Source: an uncultured Bacilli bacterium
GTDB lineage: Bacteria > Bacillota_I > Bacilli_A > RF39 > UBA660
Direction of reading: 5' to 3'
Assembly: GCA_934149245.1 (NCBI GenBank)
Contig: CAKPER010000002.1
Span: forward strand, 16,236 to 80,235
DNA: 64,000 bases
Part shown: positions 15,296-24,271 of the stretch, in pieces
Layout: each line of letters begins with the position of its first letter
How positions within the stretch are numbered: position 1 is the first letter of the stretch
Notes under the pieces: model-generated
Told to the model about the DNA's origin: nothing
Database searches by the model: none
The model's input: the letters and a program-made list of their open reading frames with translations, nothing else
Program-made: the position numbers and the translations under genes

Positions 15296-16252
15296 ATGTG
15301 GTATGATGAGTTAGAAAAACGTAATACAATTAATTTGCCATCTGATGTTACTTTTGGCGTGGAAATAGAATTTGCTAAGGCTAGTAAGCTTTATGTTGAG
15401 GATGAAATAGAAACTGGATTTAAAAATAATATTTTAAATAAAAATTGGAAAGTTGAAAATGAAAAAACACTATATGAAAGTGGTGTTTGCTATTCTATCT
15501 ATGGAGGAGAAGCAGTTAGTGATATTTTAATTGATTCTAAGAGTGATTGGAATGGTATCTCTTATGTTTGTGATTCTATAAAGAAATATAGAGGAAAAAT
15601 AAATCAAAATTGTGGTGCTCATGTTCATATTGGCGAAAATATATTTGCTAGTAATTTAAAATATTATGCAAGATTTATGAAACTTTGGACAATATATGAA
15701 GAGATTATTACAAGATTTTGTTTTGGAGAATATAGTACTCCTAGAAGAAGTTTTTATAATTTTTCAGGAACTTGCACTAATTTATTTAAACATATAGATT
15801 TGTTTTACAAGAATGATAAAGTAATTAGAAGTTTTGATGAATTTATTAGTTGTTATTCTAGATTTAAAAATGAAGCTGTTAGCTTTTATGGAGTAGATAA
15901 ACAAAATATTTTAAAAAAGTATGGTTCTGATGTTGATTGGGAACATTATAAAACTATAGAATTTAGAGCTGGGAATGGAACACTAAATCCTGTTATTTGG
16001 CAAAATTATGTTAATTTATATACCAAATTAATGCTAATATGTCTAGATGATTCTAAAGATTGGGATATGATAGATAAATTATTTTATAAAAATATTGAAC
16101 AAGAAGATTTTAGTCTTGATATTAATATTCCTAAAGCTTTAGAGTTTGTTGATTTAATATTTGATAACAATATAGATAAAGAGTACTTTTTAACTCAATA
16201 TCTAAAGAAAGATAAAAGTGATATTAAGAAATTAATAAAAAGAATGGGGTGA
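15296..16252 (+). CDS. Amidoligase-family enzyme (Amidoligase_2, COOH-NH2 ligase type)
   Basis: The 318-residue protein shows the glutamine-synthetase-like amidoligase signature: FGVEIEF (20-26), CGAHVHIG (106-113) and TIEFRAGNGTLNP (221-232). These carry the metal- and ATP-binding Glu/His/Arg residues of the family. Such enzymes form an amide bond between a carboxylate and an amine and are predicted to make unusual peptides or modify proteins or cell-wall components. It has its own strong promoter and a GGGGGA ribosome site. Seven bases downstream is a class I glutamine amidotransferase, a known type of partner for amidoligases in operons. Substrate unknown. Confidence 0.85.
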   Translation: MWYDELEKRNTINLPSDVTFGVEIEFAKASKLYVEDEIETGFKNNILNKNWKVENEKTLYESGVCYSIYGGEAVSDILIDSKSDWNGISYVCDSIKKYRGKINQNCGAHVHIGENIFASNLKYYARFMKLWTIYEEIITRFCFGEYSTPRRSFYNFSGTCTNLFKHIDLFYKNDKVIRSFDEFISCYSRFKNEAVSFYGVDKQNILKKYGSDVDWEHYKTIEFRAGNGTLNPVIWQNYVNLYTKLMLICLDDSKDWDMIDKLFYKNIEQEDFSLDINIPKALEFVDLIFDNNIDKEYFLTQYLKKDKSDIKKLIKRMG

Positions 16253-16258
16253 TTTACT

Positions 16259-16951
16259 TTGAAAATTATAGGTGTAGTAGGTAGGGCGTATTATAATAAA
16301 GATGATCAAAAAATTATGCAAGTAAATGAAGATATTAGAAGGGCTTTTTGTAAATATGATGATGTTACTATGATAGAAATATTACCACCAAATGATATTT
16401 ATTATGTTACATCTAAGATGGGTGAAGATAAATTAGATAATATTTCATTAAATAAATTAAATTATATTCTAGAACTTTGCGATGGTTTTATAGTACCAGG
16501 TGGTAGCTATTGGTATAATTTTGATGAATATGTAATTGAATATGCTATTAACAAAAATAAACCTCTACTTTGTATTTGTTTAGGTTTTCAAGCACTATGT
16601 AGTAAATATTCTAAAGATAGAAATAAATTTGATATGACTAGTTCATGTAAAGACAATAGTCATTATGGAGATAGTTATTCATATATTCATGATATTAATA
16701 TATTAGATAATACTAAGCTAAAGAATATCTTAAAAGAAGATGTTATAAAAGTTAATAGTATTCATAAATCTTATATAAATACAGAGTTTAACAAATTAGT
16801 AGTATCAGCTTATTCTAGCGATAATATAATAGAAGCTGTAGAAATTCCAAATCTAAATTTTGTTTTAGGAATACAGTGGCATCCAGAATATATAATGGAT
16901 GATGCTTCTATTAAAATATTTGATAGTTTTGTAGATAGTATGAAAAAATAA
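16259..16951 (+). CDS. Class I glutamine amidotransferase-like peptidase (C26 family)
   Basis: The 230-residue protein starts at TTG, with GGGGTGA at the right distance. It has the class I/C26 triad: nucleophile Cys107 in CICLGFQ, and His208 and Glu210 in GIQWHPEY. The oxyanion strand DGFIVPGGSYWY is also typical of gamma-glutamyl hydrolases of the PuuD type. The nucleophile elbow has Cys at position 105 where Gly is usual. Cotranscribed with the amidoligase, it probably cuts a gamma-glutamyl bond in the same pathway, or supplies ammonia; which one is not visible. Confidence 0.85.
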   Translation: MKIIGVVGRAYYNKDDQKIMQVNEDIRRAFCKYDDVTMIEILPPNDIYYVTSKMGEDKLDNISLNKLNYILELCDGFIVPGGSYWYNFDEYVIEYAINKNKPLLCICLGFQALCSKYSKDRNKFDMTSSCKDNSHYGDSYSYIHDINILDNTKLKNILKEDVIKVNSIHKSYINTEFNKLVVSAYSSDNIIEAVEIPNLNFVLGIQWHPEYIMDDASIKIFDSFVDSMKK

Positions 16952-16991
16952 AAAAATATAGAAATTATTTATATTGTAAAACATGAAAAAG

Positions 16992-17017
16992 GCCTCTAAA
17001 AAAATAGAGGCTTTTTT
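16992..17017 (+). terminator. Terminator after the amidoligase operon
   Basis: GCCTCTA (16992-16998) pairs with TAGAGGC (17005-17011), followed by TTTTTT. A flanking A run makes it usable in both directions, so it may also end the convergent hydrolase gene. Confidence 0.9.
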
Positions 17018-17060
17018 GATACTTTCAAAAACTAGAAATAATTTTAAATTTATTAAATAA

Positions 17061-18002
17061 TTATATATCTTGTAGTTTAAATTTTTCTTTTATCCAATTA
17101 TAAATATATCCCATAATGTCTTTAGAATTAGTTTCTCTTAATATATCATGTCTTAAATTAGGATAAATTTTTAAAGTAACATCATTAATATTAGCTTTTT
17201 TATATAATTTATAAACTTTTTTTACTCCGTTTCCATTATTTCCAACTGGATCACTACCACCAGAAATTAGTAAAATAGGAATATCTTTTTCAATATTATT
17301 TATTGAAGATTTATTACAAGTGGAAATCATACTACAAAGTAATTCTCTAAATAATCCGATTGAGAAATCACTTCCTCTATTTGGATCGTTTATATACTTA
17401 TCCAATTCGATATTATTAGCACATAGCCAGTCATATTCAGTCCTATTAGGTTTAAATTTTTGATTATATGTTTCAAATGTTAATTTATGTATTAAAGGAG
17501 TTGATTCTTTTTCATTATTTTTTTTGGCTTCATTATTAACTAATTTTAAAAGTAATTTCAAAATTAAAGGATTATTATATCCCGTTCCAACTAAAATAGT
17601 TCCATCAATTTCTTTATGATATTTTTGTAAATAATCTCTAACGGCAAAAGAACCAAGTGAAAATCCTAACAATATATAAGGTACATTAGGATATTCTTCT
17701 TTTGTCTTTTGTGTAAGTGTATGAATATCCTCAACAATATACTTCCAACTTCCTGTTGGACCACAATACATTTTCTCACTATTATCTATTAACGATTTTC
17801 CATGACCTAAATGATCGTTACCTACAACGATAAATCCCAAGTTAGTAAAAAATTCAGCAAATTCCTTATATCTTAGTATATATTCTGTTACTCCGTGTGC
17901 TACTTGTATTACCCCTAAAATTTTCTTATCAGTTGTCCATTTAACAGCATGAATATTAGTTTTTTCATTTGCTGATAAATAATTAAATTCTTCCATCTTC
18001 AT
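17061..18002 (-). CDS. Alpha/beta hydrolase, monoacylglycerol lipase/lysophospholipase-like
   Basis: The 313-residue protein has the serine-hydrolase pattern: HG oxyanion loop VAHGVTEY (35-41), GNDHLGHGKS (61-70), nucleophile Ser115 in GFSLGS, Asp in ISGGSDPVG and His in NLRHDIL near the C-terminus. The HLGHGKS block is typical of the Hydrolase_4/lysophospholipase group (YtpA, MgLL). There is no signal peptide, so it acts in the cytoplasm, probably on lipid esters. An AAGGTGG site precedes the first ATG. It is transcribed alone, convergent with the amidoligase operon. Confidence 0.85.
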   Translation of the reverse strand: MKMEEFNYLSANEKTNIHAVKWTTDKKILGVIQVAHGVTEYILRYKEFAEFFTNLGFIVVGNDHLGHGKSLIDNSEKMYCGPTGSWKYIVEDIHTLTQKTKEEYPNVPYILLGFSLGSFAVRDYLQKYHKEIDGTILVGTGYNNPLILKLLLKLVNNEAKKNNEKESTPLIHKLTFETYNQKFKPNRTEYDWLCANNIELDKYINDPNRGSDFSIGLFRELLCSMISTCNKSSINNIEKDIPILLISGGSDPVGNNGNGVKKVYKLYKKANINDVTLKIYPNLRHDILRETNSKDIMGYIYNWIKEKFKLQDI

Positions 18003-18173
18003 AATAATCCACCTTACTTTAAATATATTATGCCATAAAATTATCTAAAATAAAAGCTCTATTTAAAATATATAAATCATTAATTATATTTTAGATTTTT
18101 ATCTCTAGATTAAATTATTGATATATGGACTAAATTTCATTATCTTTTCATATTATTTTTATAGGTGAATTGT

Positions 18174-19259
18174 ATGAAGAAAATATTAGTAAGTATAATG
18201 TTATTTTTTATCTTTATATCAAGTGCTAATGCAAGTGTGAGTAGTGCTAGTGAATATATTTTGTTAGAGCAGAAAACAGGTAGGATTTTAGAAGGCAAGA
18301 ACTATAATACACCCTTATTAATTGCCTCTATTACCAAAATAATGACAGCTGTAATAGCAATAGAATCTGGAAAATTAGATAAAGAACTTACTGTTGATGA
18401 TACTATCTTAAAGGCATATGGCTCAGGTGTTTATATCGAAATTGGTGAAAAAATGACTTTAAGGGACTTATTATATGGCTTAATGTTAAGAAGTGGAAAT
18501 GATGCAGCATTAATGATTGCTAAATATACATCTGGTAGCGTTTCTAAATTTGTTGAGCAAATGAATAAAAAGGCCAATGAATTAGGGATGATTAATACCA
18601 AATTTGTCAATCCTAGTGGCTTAGATAATGAAGATGGTGGCAACTATTCAACTGCATATGACATGGCCATATTAACAAGATATGCTATGGCAAATAAAGA
18701 TTATCGTGAAATTACAAAAACTAAAAGCTACAAATTACAAACCAATAAAAAGACTTATATTTGGAAAAATAAAAATAAATTATTAAATTATGATTACATA
18801 ACTGGTGGTAAGACAGGATATACAGATAAAGCAAGAAGAACATTAGTCTCAACTGCTAGTAAAAACAATATTGATTTGATAGTTGTAACTCTAAAAGATA
18901 GTGATGATTGGAATACACATAAATCATTGTATGAAAAAGCCTATAGTGAATATAAATTATATAAATTTCAAGATAAAAATAAGTTAAATATCAAAGATAA
19001 AAATAAGTATAAAGGTAAATTGTATCTAAAAAAAGATGTGGTAATACCAGTAAAAGAAGCTGAACTTAATAATATGAGTTCTAAAATAAAATTATTATCA
19101 ACTTCTAAAAAAAAGAATAATTCTAAAGTAGGGGAGTATCAAATATATTTAGATAAAGTTATGATTTATAAAGAAGATATTTATTTAAAAAGAAAGACTA
19201 AGAGTAATTCTAAGAAAAAGAGTTATCTTTTTGATAAGATTAAGGAGAATTTTACATGA
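18174..19259 (+). CDS. dacF: D-alanyl-D-alanine carboxypeptidase (DacF/DacB-type penicillin-binding protein)
   Basis: The 361-residue protein has a signal peptide (first 20 residues, ending SSANA) and the three penicillin-binding motifs: S-I-T-K at Ser52-Lys55, SGN in LMLRSGNDAA, and KTG in TGGKTGYT. It removes the terminal D-Ala from peptidoglycan stem peptides outside the membrane. A C-terminal beta-rich domain follows (about 265-350). I start at ATG 18174 because AGGTGA sits five bases before it; the GTG at 18165 is part of that site. Its last four bases overlap spmA, the same gene order as the dacB/dacF-spmA-spmB clusters of spore-formers. Confidence 0.9.
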   Translation: MKKILVSIMLFFIFISSANASVSSASEYILLEQKTGRILEGKNYNTPLLIASITKIMTAVIAIESGKLDKELTVDDTILKAYGSGVYIEIGEKMTLRDLLYGLMLRSGNDAALMIAKYTSGSVSKFVEQMNKKANELGMINTKFVNPSGLDNEDGGNYSTAYDMAILTRYAMANKDYREITKTKSYKLQTNKKTYIWKNKNKLLNYDYITGGKTGYTDKARRTLVSTASKNNIDLIVVTLKDSDDWNTHKSLYEKAYSEYKLYKFQDKNKLNIKDKNKYKGKLYLKKDVVIPVKEAELNNMSSKIKLLSTSKKKNNSKVGEYQIYLDKVMIYKEDIYLKRKTKSNSKKKSYLFDKIKENFT

Positions 19260-19846
19260 TTAATTATATCTTTGGTATCTTTATTATAATTGGTATAGTT
19301 TATAGCTTTTTTACAGGTAATGTTGATGTTTTAAATAATAGTTTAATATCCTCTGGAGAAGATGCTATTAGTATGATTTTTAAAATGATTCCTTTATTAT
19401 GCTTATGGTTGGGCGTTATGAAAATAGCAGAAGCCTCTAATTTAGTTGATAAAATATCAGGCTTTCTTTCTAAAATAATTCATCCATTATTTCCAGAACT
19501 TAAAAAAAATACTTCTTCAATAAGTTATATAGCTACTAATATTGCGATGAATATGCTAGGATTAGGTAGTGGAGCAACTCCTTTTGGATTAAAAGCTATG
19601 GAAAGTATGCAACAAGAAAATGATAAAAAAGATACTGCTAGTAGAAGTATGATAACTTTTCTTGTTATAAATACAGCATCTGTTACTATAATTCCGACAA
19701 CAGTAATTAGTATGCGTATCCTAGCCGGTTCAACAAGTCCTACAATAATAGTACCAGCAAGCATTATAACAACTATCTTATCTTGTTTTTTAGCTCTAAT
19801 TTTTGATAGAATATTTTATCATATTTGGAGTGGTAAGTATGGCTAA
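19256..19846 (+). CDS. spmA: Spore maturation protein A-like membrane protein
   Basis: The 196-residue protein has four to five membrane helices and the nucleoside-recognition (Gate) domain signature of SpmA: MIPLLCLWLGVMKIAEASNLVD at about 42-63 and NMLGLGSGATPFGLKAME at about 98-115. It starts within the dacF stop (ATGA overlap) and ends 8 bases into spmB. In Bacillus SpmA and SpmB are needed for proper spore-core dehydration, yet homologues also occur in bacteria not known to sporulate. Confidence 0.9.
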   Translation: MINYIFGIFIIIGIVYSFFTGNVDVLNNSLISSGEDAISMIFKMIPLLCLWLGVMKIAEASNLVDKISGFLSKIIHPLFPELKKNTSSISYIATNIAMNMLGLGSGATPFGLKAMESMQQENDKKDTASRSMITFLVINTASVTIIPTTVISMRILAGSTSPTIIVPASIITTILSCFLALIFDRIFYHIWSGKYG

Positions 19847-20342
19847 TATTATTATACCCCTAATAGTACTTACTATAATCTTTTATGGTGTTATTAAAAA
19901 TGTCTCTATCTATGACAAATTTTTAGAAGGTGTTAAAGAAGGTTTATCATTAGCTTTCAATATTTTTCCAACTATGTTTGCTATGACAATATGTATAAAT
20001 GTAATTTTAAAAAGCAATATTATTAATGATTTATCTAGGTTAATATCGCCTTATTTGTTTGGGTATCCTAAAGAATTAATTCCTTTAGCTATAATGCGTC
20101 CGTTATCAGGTTCATCTTCTTTAATTATCTTGGATAATATCTTAAAAACTAAAGGGCCAGATAGTTTTATTGGTAATGTTGCTTCAGTTCTTCAAGGAAG
20201 TACAGATACTACTATTTATATAATTAGTCTATACTTTTCAGCGGTTGGTATCAAAAAAATTAAATATTCTCTAATAGTGGGTTTACTAGCAGATTTTATG
20301 GCTATAATTATTTCTTTTGTTGTAGTAAAAATACTATTATAA
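19839..20342 (+). CDS. spmB: Spore maturation protein B-like membrane protein
   Basis: The 167-residue protein starts at ATG 19839, preceded by GGAGTGG; an upstream in-frame ATG at 19803 has no site and lies in spmA. It has four membrane helices and the SpmB-like PLAIMRPLSGSSSLIILDNILK and GSTDTTIYIISLYFSAVGIKK segments. It overlaps spmA by eight bases, and the operon ends at the hairpin right after it. SpmA and SpmB probably act together as two halves of a Gate-domain complex. Substrate unknown. Confidence 0.9.
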   Translation: MANIIIPLIVLTIIFYGVIKNVSIYDKFLEGVKEGLSLAFNIFPTMFAMTICINVILKSNIINDLSRLISPYLFGYPKELIPLAIMRPLSGSSSLIILDNILKTKGPDSFIGNVASVLQGSTDTTIYIISLYFSAVGIKKIKYSLIVGLLADFMAIIISFVVVKILL

Positions 20343-20355
20343 TTTTATAAAAAAG

Positions 20356-20384
20356 AAAAAACAGCCTTAATTTAGACTGTTTTT
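20356..20384. terminator. Bidirectional terminator between spmB and the small minus-strand ORF
   Basis: AAAAACAG pairs with CTGTTTTT across a 12-base loop, with A and T runs on either side. It also contains the stop codon of the minus-strand ORF. Confidence 0.8.
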
Positions 20385-20525
20385 AGATGAATTAAATTCA
20401 TTAGTATTAGAACTACTATTACTACTTGAATCGTTACATTTAGAACCACTCATATTAGAGTTCTTAGACTTTGAATTATTATTCTTGTTGCATAAATTCT
20501 TATTAGAATTTTTCTTTTTTCCCAT
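20367..20525 (-). CDS. Small Asn/Ser/Lys-rich protein (52 aa)
   Basis: The ORF starts at ATG 20525 after GGGTGATGAAAA and encodes 52 residues beginning MGKKKNSNKNLCNKNNN. About two-thirds of residues are Asn, Ser or Lys, with two cysteines. No family is recognised. Such composition, beside spmA-spmB, recalls small spore or coat proteins, but that is speculation. The good ribosome site, the convergent terminator at its end, and the lack of any other content argue for a real gene. Low-complexity coding by chance in an AT-rich intergenic region is the alternative. Confidence 0.45.
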   Translation of the reverse strand: MGKKKNSNKNLCNKNNNSKSKNSNMSGSKCNDSSSNSSSNTNEFNSSKNSLN

Positions 20526-20989
20526 TTTTCATCACCCACTAATATTATTAACTAAAAAAAATAGATATATTCATGCTTTTTTTACTTTTTTTTATCTTTA
20601 AAAATAGCAAACACTAAAATAATTATAAGTAAATATAATATAGACTATACACTATAAGAATAATTTATAAAAATTAACTTAAGAGAACCAAAAATAATAC
20701 GAACAATAGTAAAAATACAAAAAAATAAAAATGTCAAAAAGTTAAAAATAAAAAAATAATAATTATTAAAAATATGGATTTTTTTATAAAATGTTTAAAT
20801 GATAAATAGAATAGAAAAATGTGAACAAACCTTATAAAATAAGGGAAAAATGTTAAAAATAGGTATTTGACATATTTTTTTGAAAAAAACAAAAAAATTA
20901 AAAATAGAAAAAACCTAGATATTAAAAGAGTTTATTTTTTAAAAAAACTTTCAGTTAATTGAATGTTCGTATTTTTTGTAAAAATCTAC
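20526..20989. other. AT-rich intergenic stretch with no gene seen
   Basis: No ORF with a ribosome site was found in either strand. The sequence is dominated by A runs, with one short palindrome (CTTATAAAATAAG near 20831). I see no clear NrdR-box pair before nrdD. Confidence 0.5.
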
Positions 20990-21019
20990 TTGACAATTCT
21001 AAAAAATAGAGTTTATAAT
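20990..21019 (+). promoter_or_regulatory. Promoter of nrdD
   Basis: TTGACA (20990-20995), 18 bases, then TATAAT (21014-21019); the leader before the ATG is about 27 bases. Confidence 0.75.
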
Positions 21020-21052
21020 TAGGGTGTAATTCAAAGTAGAGGGAGTAGTTAG

Positions 21053-23359
21053 ATGAGTGTAATAAATGAAAAATTATTAGAAAATTTAAAAGTAGTTAAA
21101 AGAAATGGCAAAAAAGTTGATTTTGACACAGCTAAAGTTGCTATTGCAATAAAGAAAGGCTTTGATGGTGCTAATAAAGCTGAAGATGAAGAAGAAAGAT
21201 ATACAACAAAAGATATTCAAAAAGTATATCAAAGTGTAATTAAAAGAATTTTAAAAGAATATAAAGAGGAAGAAAAAATAAAAATAGAAAATATTCAAGA
21301 TATGATTGAAGAGACGCTACAAAAGCTTGGCTATGAAGATGTCTATAAGTCATTTTCTGAATATAGAGATAGAAGAGCTCAATCAAGAAAGTTATTTTCT
21401 GATGAGAAAAAAATGCATAAGTTTTTAAAATCTTTAGAGGGATTAGGACTTAAAAATGCCAAAGAAGAAGATGCTAAAAGAGAAAATGCTAATATAGATG
21501 GAAATTCTGCTATGGGTACAATGCTACAATATGGTTCAACAGTAAGTAAAGAATTTGCTAAAGCATATTTAATGAAGCCAAAATTTGCCTCATTACATGA
21601 TGAGGGAGATATTCACATTCACGATATGGATTTCTTTGTAATGGGAACAACCACTTGTATGCAAATTGATTTAAATAAGTTATTTAAAGGTGGATTTTCT
21701 ACGGGTCATGGACATTTGAGAGAACCACAATCAATTAATTCATATGGAGCTCTAGCTGCCATAGCAATCCAATCAAATCAAAATGATCAGCACGGTGGTC
21801 AAAGTATTCCTGCATTTGATTTTTATATGGCACCAGGTGTTTTAAAAACTTTCAAAAAAGAATATAAACAAGCTTTATATGAGTTGCTTGAATTTACGGA
21901 TTTTATAAGTTTTGTAAATATGGACAAGTTATCTAAAGAAGTAGATAAGTTGAATTCAATAGAAGTTGATTTAGGTATATTTAGTAATTTTTATAAAGAA
22001 AGTAAAGAAGTTAGAAGAATTTTTGAAAAAGCCTATGACATAGCTTTAGCAAAAACAGATAGAGCAACTTATCAAGCTATGGAAGCTTTTGTACATAATC
22101 TAAATACAATGCATTCAAGAGCAGGAGCTCAAGTACCATTTTCTTCTATAAATTTTGGTACTGATACTTCACCAGAAGGTAGAATGGTTATGAAAAATTA
22201 TTTGTTATCAATTGATGCTGGACTTGGAAAAAATGAGACACCAATTTTCCCTATTTCAATATTTAAAATAAAAGAAGGTGTTAATTTTAACCCAGGGGAT
22301 CCAAACTATGATTTGTTTAAGCTATCATGTAAAGTATCAGCAAAAAGATTATTTCCAAATTTTTCTTTTCTAGATTCACCATTTAACAAGCAATATTATA
22401 AAGGCGATTATAATACAGAAGTGTGTTATATGGGTTGTAGAACAAGAGTTATGGGAAATGTAGTTGATCCTAACAAGGCTGTAACACCTGGAAGAGGAAA
22501 TTTATCATTTACTTCTATCAATTTACCAAGGTTAGGTATCAATCATGGAATTGTAAAAAATGAAAAAACAGATTTAGATGGTTTCTTTAATGAATTAGGT
22601 GAGCTTATGGATACTGTTAAAGATCAATTACTTGAAAGATTTGAAGTTCAGTGCAATAAAAGATCATACAATTTTCCATTTTTGTTAGAACAAGGAGTTT
22701 GGATTGATTCAGAAAAACTAAAACCTACTGATAGATTAAGAAAGGTATTAAAGCATGGTACTTTAAGTATTGGATTTATAGGACTTGCTGAATGCTTAAA
22801 AGCACTAATTGGAAAACATCATGGTGAATCAGAAGAAGCTCAAAAACTAGGATTAAAAATTATTGGATTTATGAGAAAAAAATGTGATGAATACTCTGAA
22901 AAATATAATTTGAATTTTACTTGTCTAGCAACACCAGCCGAAGGGTTGTCAGGTAGATTTGTAAACATAGATAGAGCGATATATGGAAAAATAAAAGGAG
23001 TAACAGATAGAGATTATTATACTAATTCTTTCCATGTTCCAGTTTATTATAATATTTCTATTATAAACAAGATAAAGAAAGAGGCACCATATCATGCTCT
23101 AACAAATGCTGGCCATATAAGTTATATAGAATTAGATGGTGATACTACTAAAAACTTAGAAGCATTTGAAAAAATAGTTCGTTTAATGAAAGAAAATAAC
23201 ATGGGGTATGCTGCGATTAATCATCCAGTCGATAGAGATCCAGTATGTGGTTATGTTGGTATAATTGGAGATGTTTGTCCAGGATGTGGTAGGAAAGCAT
23301 ACGAGGGGGTCAGTGTTGATAAAGTAAATGACTTCAAGAAAAACTCATGCTGTAATTAA
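21053..23359 (+). CDS. nrdD: Anaerobic (class III) ribonucleoside-triphosphate reductase
   Basis: The 768-residue protein starts with an ATP-cone (VVKRNGKKVDFDTAKVAIAI, about 14-33), followed by the catalytic barrel with GDIHIHDMDFF and TTTCMQIDL. The C-terminal VCGYVG carries the glycyl-radical glycine, followed by CPGCGRK, which gives part of the zinc site. It reduces NTPs to dNTPs with a glycyl radical made by NrdG and is destroyed by oxygen, so the organism grows without air. A short NrdD-tail-like ORF and nrdG follow in the same transcript. GAGGGAG precedes the ATG. Confidence 0.96.
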   Translation: MSVINEKLLENLKVVKRNGKKVDFDTAKVAIAIKKGFDGANKAEDEEERYTTKDIQKVYQSVIKRILKEYKEEEKIKIENIQDMIEETLQKLGYEDVYKSFSEYRDRRAQSRKLFSDEKKMHKFLKSLEGLGLKNAKEEDAKRENANIDGNSAMGTMLQYGSTVSKEFAKAYLMKPKFASLHDEGDIHIHDMDFFVMGTTTCMQIDLNKLFKGGFSTGHGHLREPQSINSYGALAAIAIQSNQNDQHGGQSIPAFDFYMAPGVLKTFKKEYKQALYELLEFTDFISFVNMDKLSKEVDKLNSIEVDLGIFSNFYKESKEVRRIFEKAYDIALAKTDRATYQAMEAFVHNLNTMHSRAGAQVPFSSINFGTDTSPEGRMVMKNYLLSIDAGLGKNETPIFPISIFKIKEGVNFNPGDPNYDLFKLSCKVSAKRLFPNFSFLDSPFNKQYYKGDYNTEVCYMGCRTRVMGNVVDPNKAVTPGRGNLSFTSINLPRLGINHGIVKNEKTDLDGFFNELGELMDTVKDQLLERFEVQCNKRSYNFPFLLEQGVWIDSEKLKPTDRLRKVLKHGTLSIGFIGLAECLKALIGKHHGESEEAQKLGLKIIGFMRKKCDEYSEKYNLNFTCLATPAEGLSGRFVNIDRAIYGKIKGVTDRDYYTNSFHVPVYYNISIINKIKKEAPYHALTNAGHISYIELDGDTTKNLEAFEKIVRLMKENNMGYAAINHPVDRDPVCGYVGIIGDVCPGCGRKAYEGVSVDKVNDFKKNSCCN

Positions 23360-23382
23360 TAAAAGGAAAGAGGTAAATTAAG

Positions 23383-23556
23383 ATGAAAAAAGATGAAATT
23401 AAAGAAGTAAAGACAGTAGGAGAGGGAATTGGTTTTGAGAGAATAAGAAGAATTACAGGATACTTAGTAGGAACTGTCGAAAAATTTAACAATGGAAAAA
23501 AAGCAGAAGAGCATGATAGAGTAAAACATGGAACAGCAGGAATTATAGATAAATAA
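23383..23556 (+). CDS. Short NrdD-associated protein (57 aa)
   Basis: The ORF starts at ATG 23383 after GGAAAGAGG and encodes 57 residues with the core GFERIRRITGYLVGTVEKF followed by NNGKKAEEHDRVKHG. From memory this ERIRRITGYLVG...DRVKH block is common either at the end of NrdD or as a tiny ORF right after nrdD in Bacillota. It lies between nrdD and nrdG (2 bases before nrdG). A role in binding or assembling the reductase is inferred from context only. Confidence 0.85.
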   Translation: MKKDEIKEVKTVGEGIGFERIRRITGYLVGTVEKFNNGKKAEEHDRVKHGTAGIIDK

Positions 23557-23558
23557 AA

Positions 23559-24119
23559 ATGAAAATAAGATTAGCAACTACAAAGCTGTCAAAAGATAGT
23601 ATTGTAGATGGAGAAGGAATACGTACTGTAATTTGGACCCAGGGTTGTCCTCATAATTGTGCAGGTTGTCATAATCCAGAAACTCATGATTTTAATGCTG
23701 GTTATTTAATTGATATAGAAAAAGTTAAGAAAAATATAGAAATATTAGAAGGACAAGATGGAGTTACCTTTTCAGGTGGTGATCCTATGCTCCAACCATT
23801 GCCTTGTAGCGAAATTGCAAAATTTTGTCATCTACTTGGTTTAAGTGTGTGGTGTTATACAGGATATACCTATGAAAAATTATTGGAAATGTCCGAAAAT
23901 AATCCTGACATTATGAGCTTTTTAAAGCAAATTGATGTATTAGTAGATGGAAAATTTATAAAGGAAGAAAAGAGTTTTGATTTGAAATTTAAGGGTTCAA
24001 AAAATCAAAGAATAATAGATGTTCCAATAAGTCTTTTAAAAAAAGAAGTAGTATTAAAATATGATTTAGATAAAAAGACTACCAATAAAGGTAGAAAAAA
24101 TAAATATATGTTTGTTTAA
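23559..24119 (+). CDS. nrdG: Anaerobic ribonucleotide reductase-activating protein (radical SAM)
   Basis: The 186-residue protein has the radical-SAM cluster motif C-x3-C-x2-C in TQGCPHNCAGCHNPE (residues around 28-42), followed by VTFSGGDPML, the GGE-like SAM-binding motif. Length is typical of NrdG. It uses a 4Fe-4S cluster and S-adenosylmethionine to create the glycyl radical on NrdD. It begins 2 bases after the small NrdD-associated ORF and is followed by a terminator, which closes the operon. Confidence 0.95.
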   Translation: MKIRLATTKLSKDSIVDGEGIRTVIWTQGCPHNCAGCHNPETHDFNAGYLIDIEKVKKNIEILEGQDGVTFSGGDPMLQPLPCSEIAKFCHLLGLSVWCYTGYTYEKLLEMSENNPDIMSFLKQIDVLVDGKFIKEEKSFDLKFKGSKNQRIIDVPISLLKKEVVLKYDLDKKTTNKGRKNKYMFV

Positions 24120-24125
24120 AATAAA

Positions 24126-24165
24126 AAATTGTAGACTAGAAATTAGTATAGTTTACAATTTTTTT
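24126..24165 (+). terminator. Terminator of the nrdD-nrdG operon
   Basis: AAATTGTAGACTA (24126-24138) pairs with TAGTTTACAATTT (24149-24161) with one wobble, then a T run. Confidence 0.85.
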
Positions 24166-24234
24166 GATTTCTAAAATTTATTTATAATCTACATATTAAA
24201 ATAATAAATATAATCAAGAAAATAAAATATTATA

Positions 24235-24264
24235 TTAAAAAAACTCACATATCAATATGAGTTT
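24235..24264 (-). terminator. Terminator of rodA
   Basis: On the minus strand AAACTCATA and TATGTGAGTTT form a hairpin followed by TTTTTTT, just after the rodA stop. Confidence 0.8.
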
Positions 24265-24271
24265 CTCGTCT

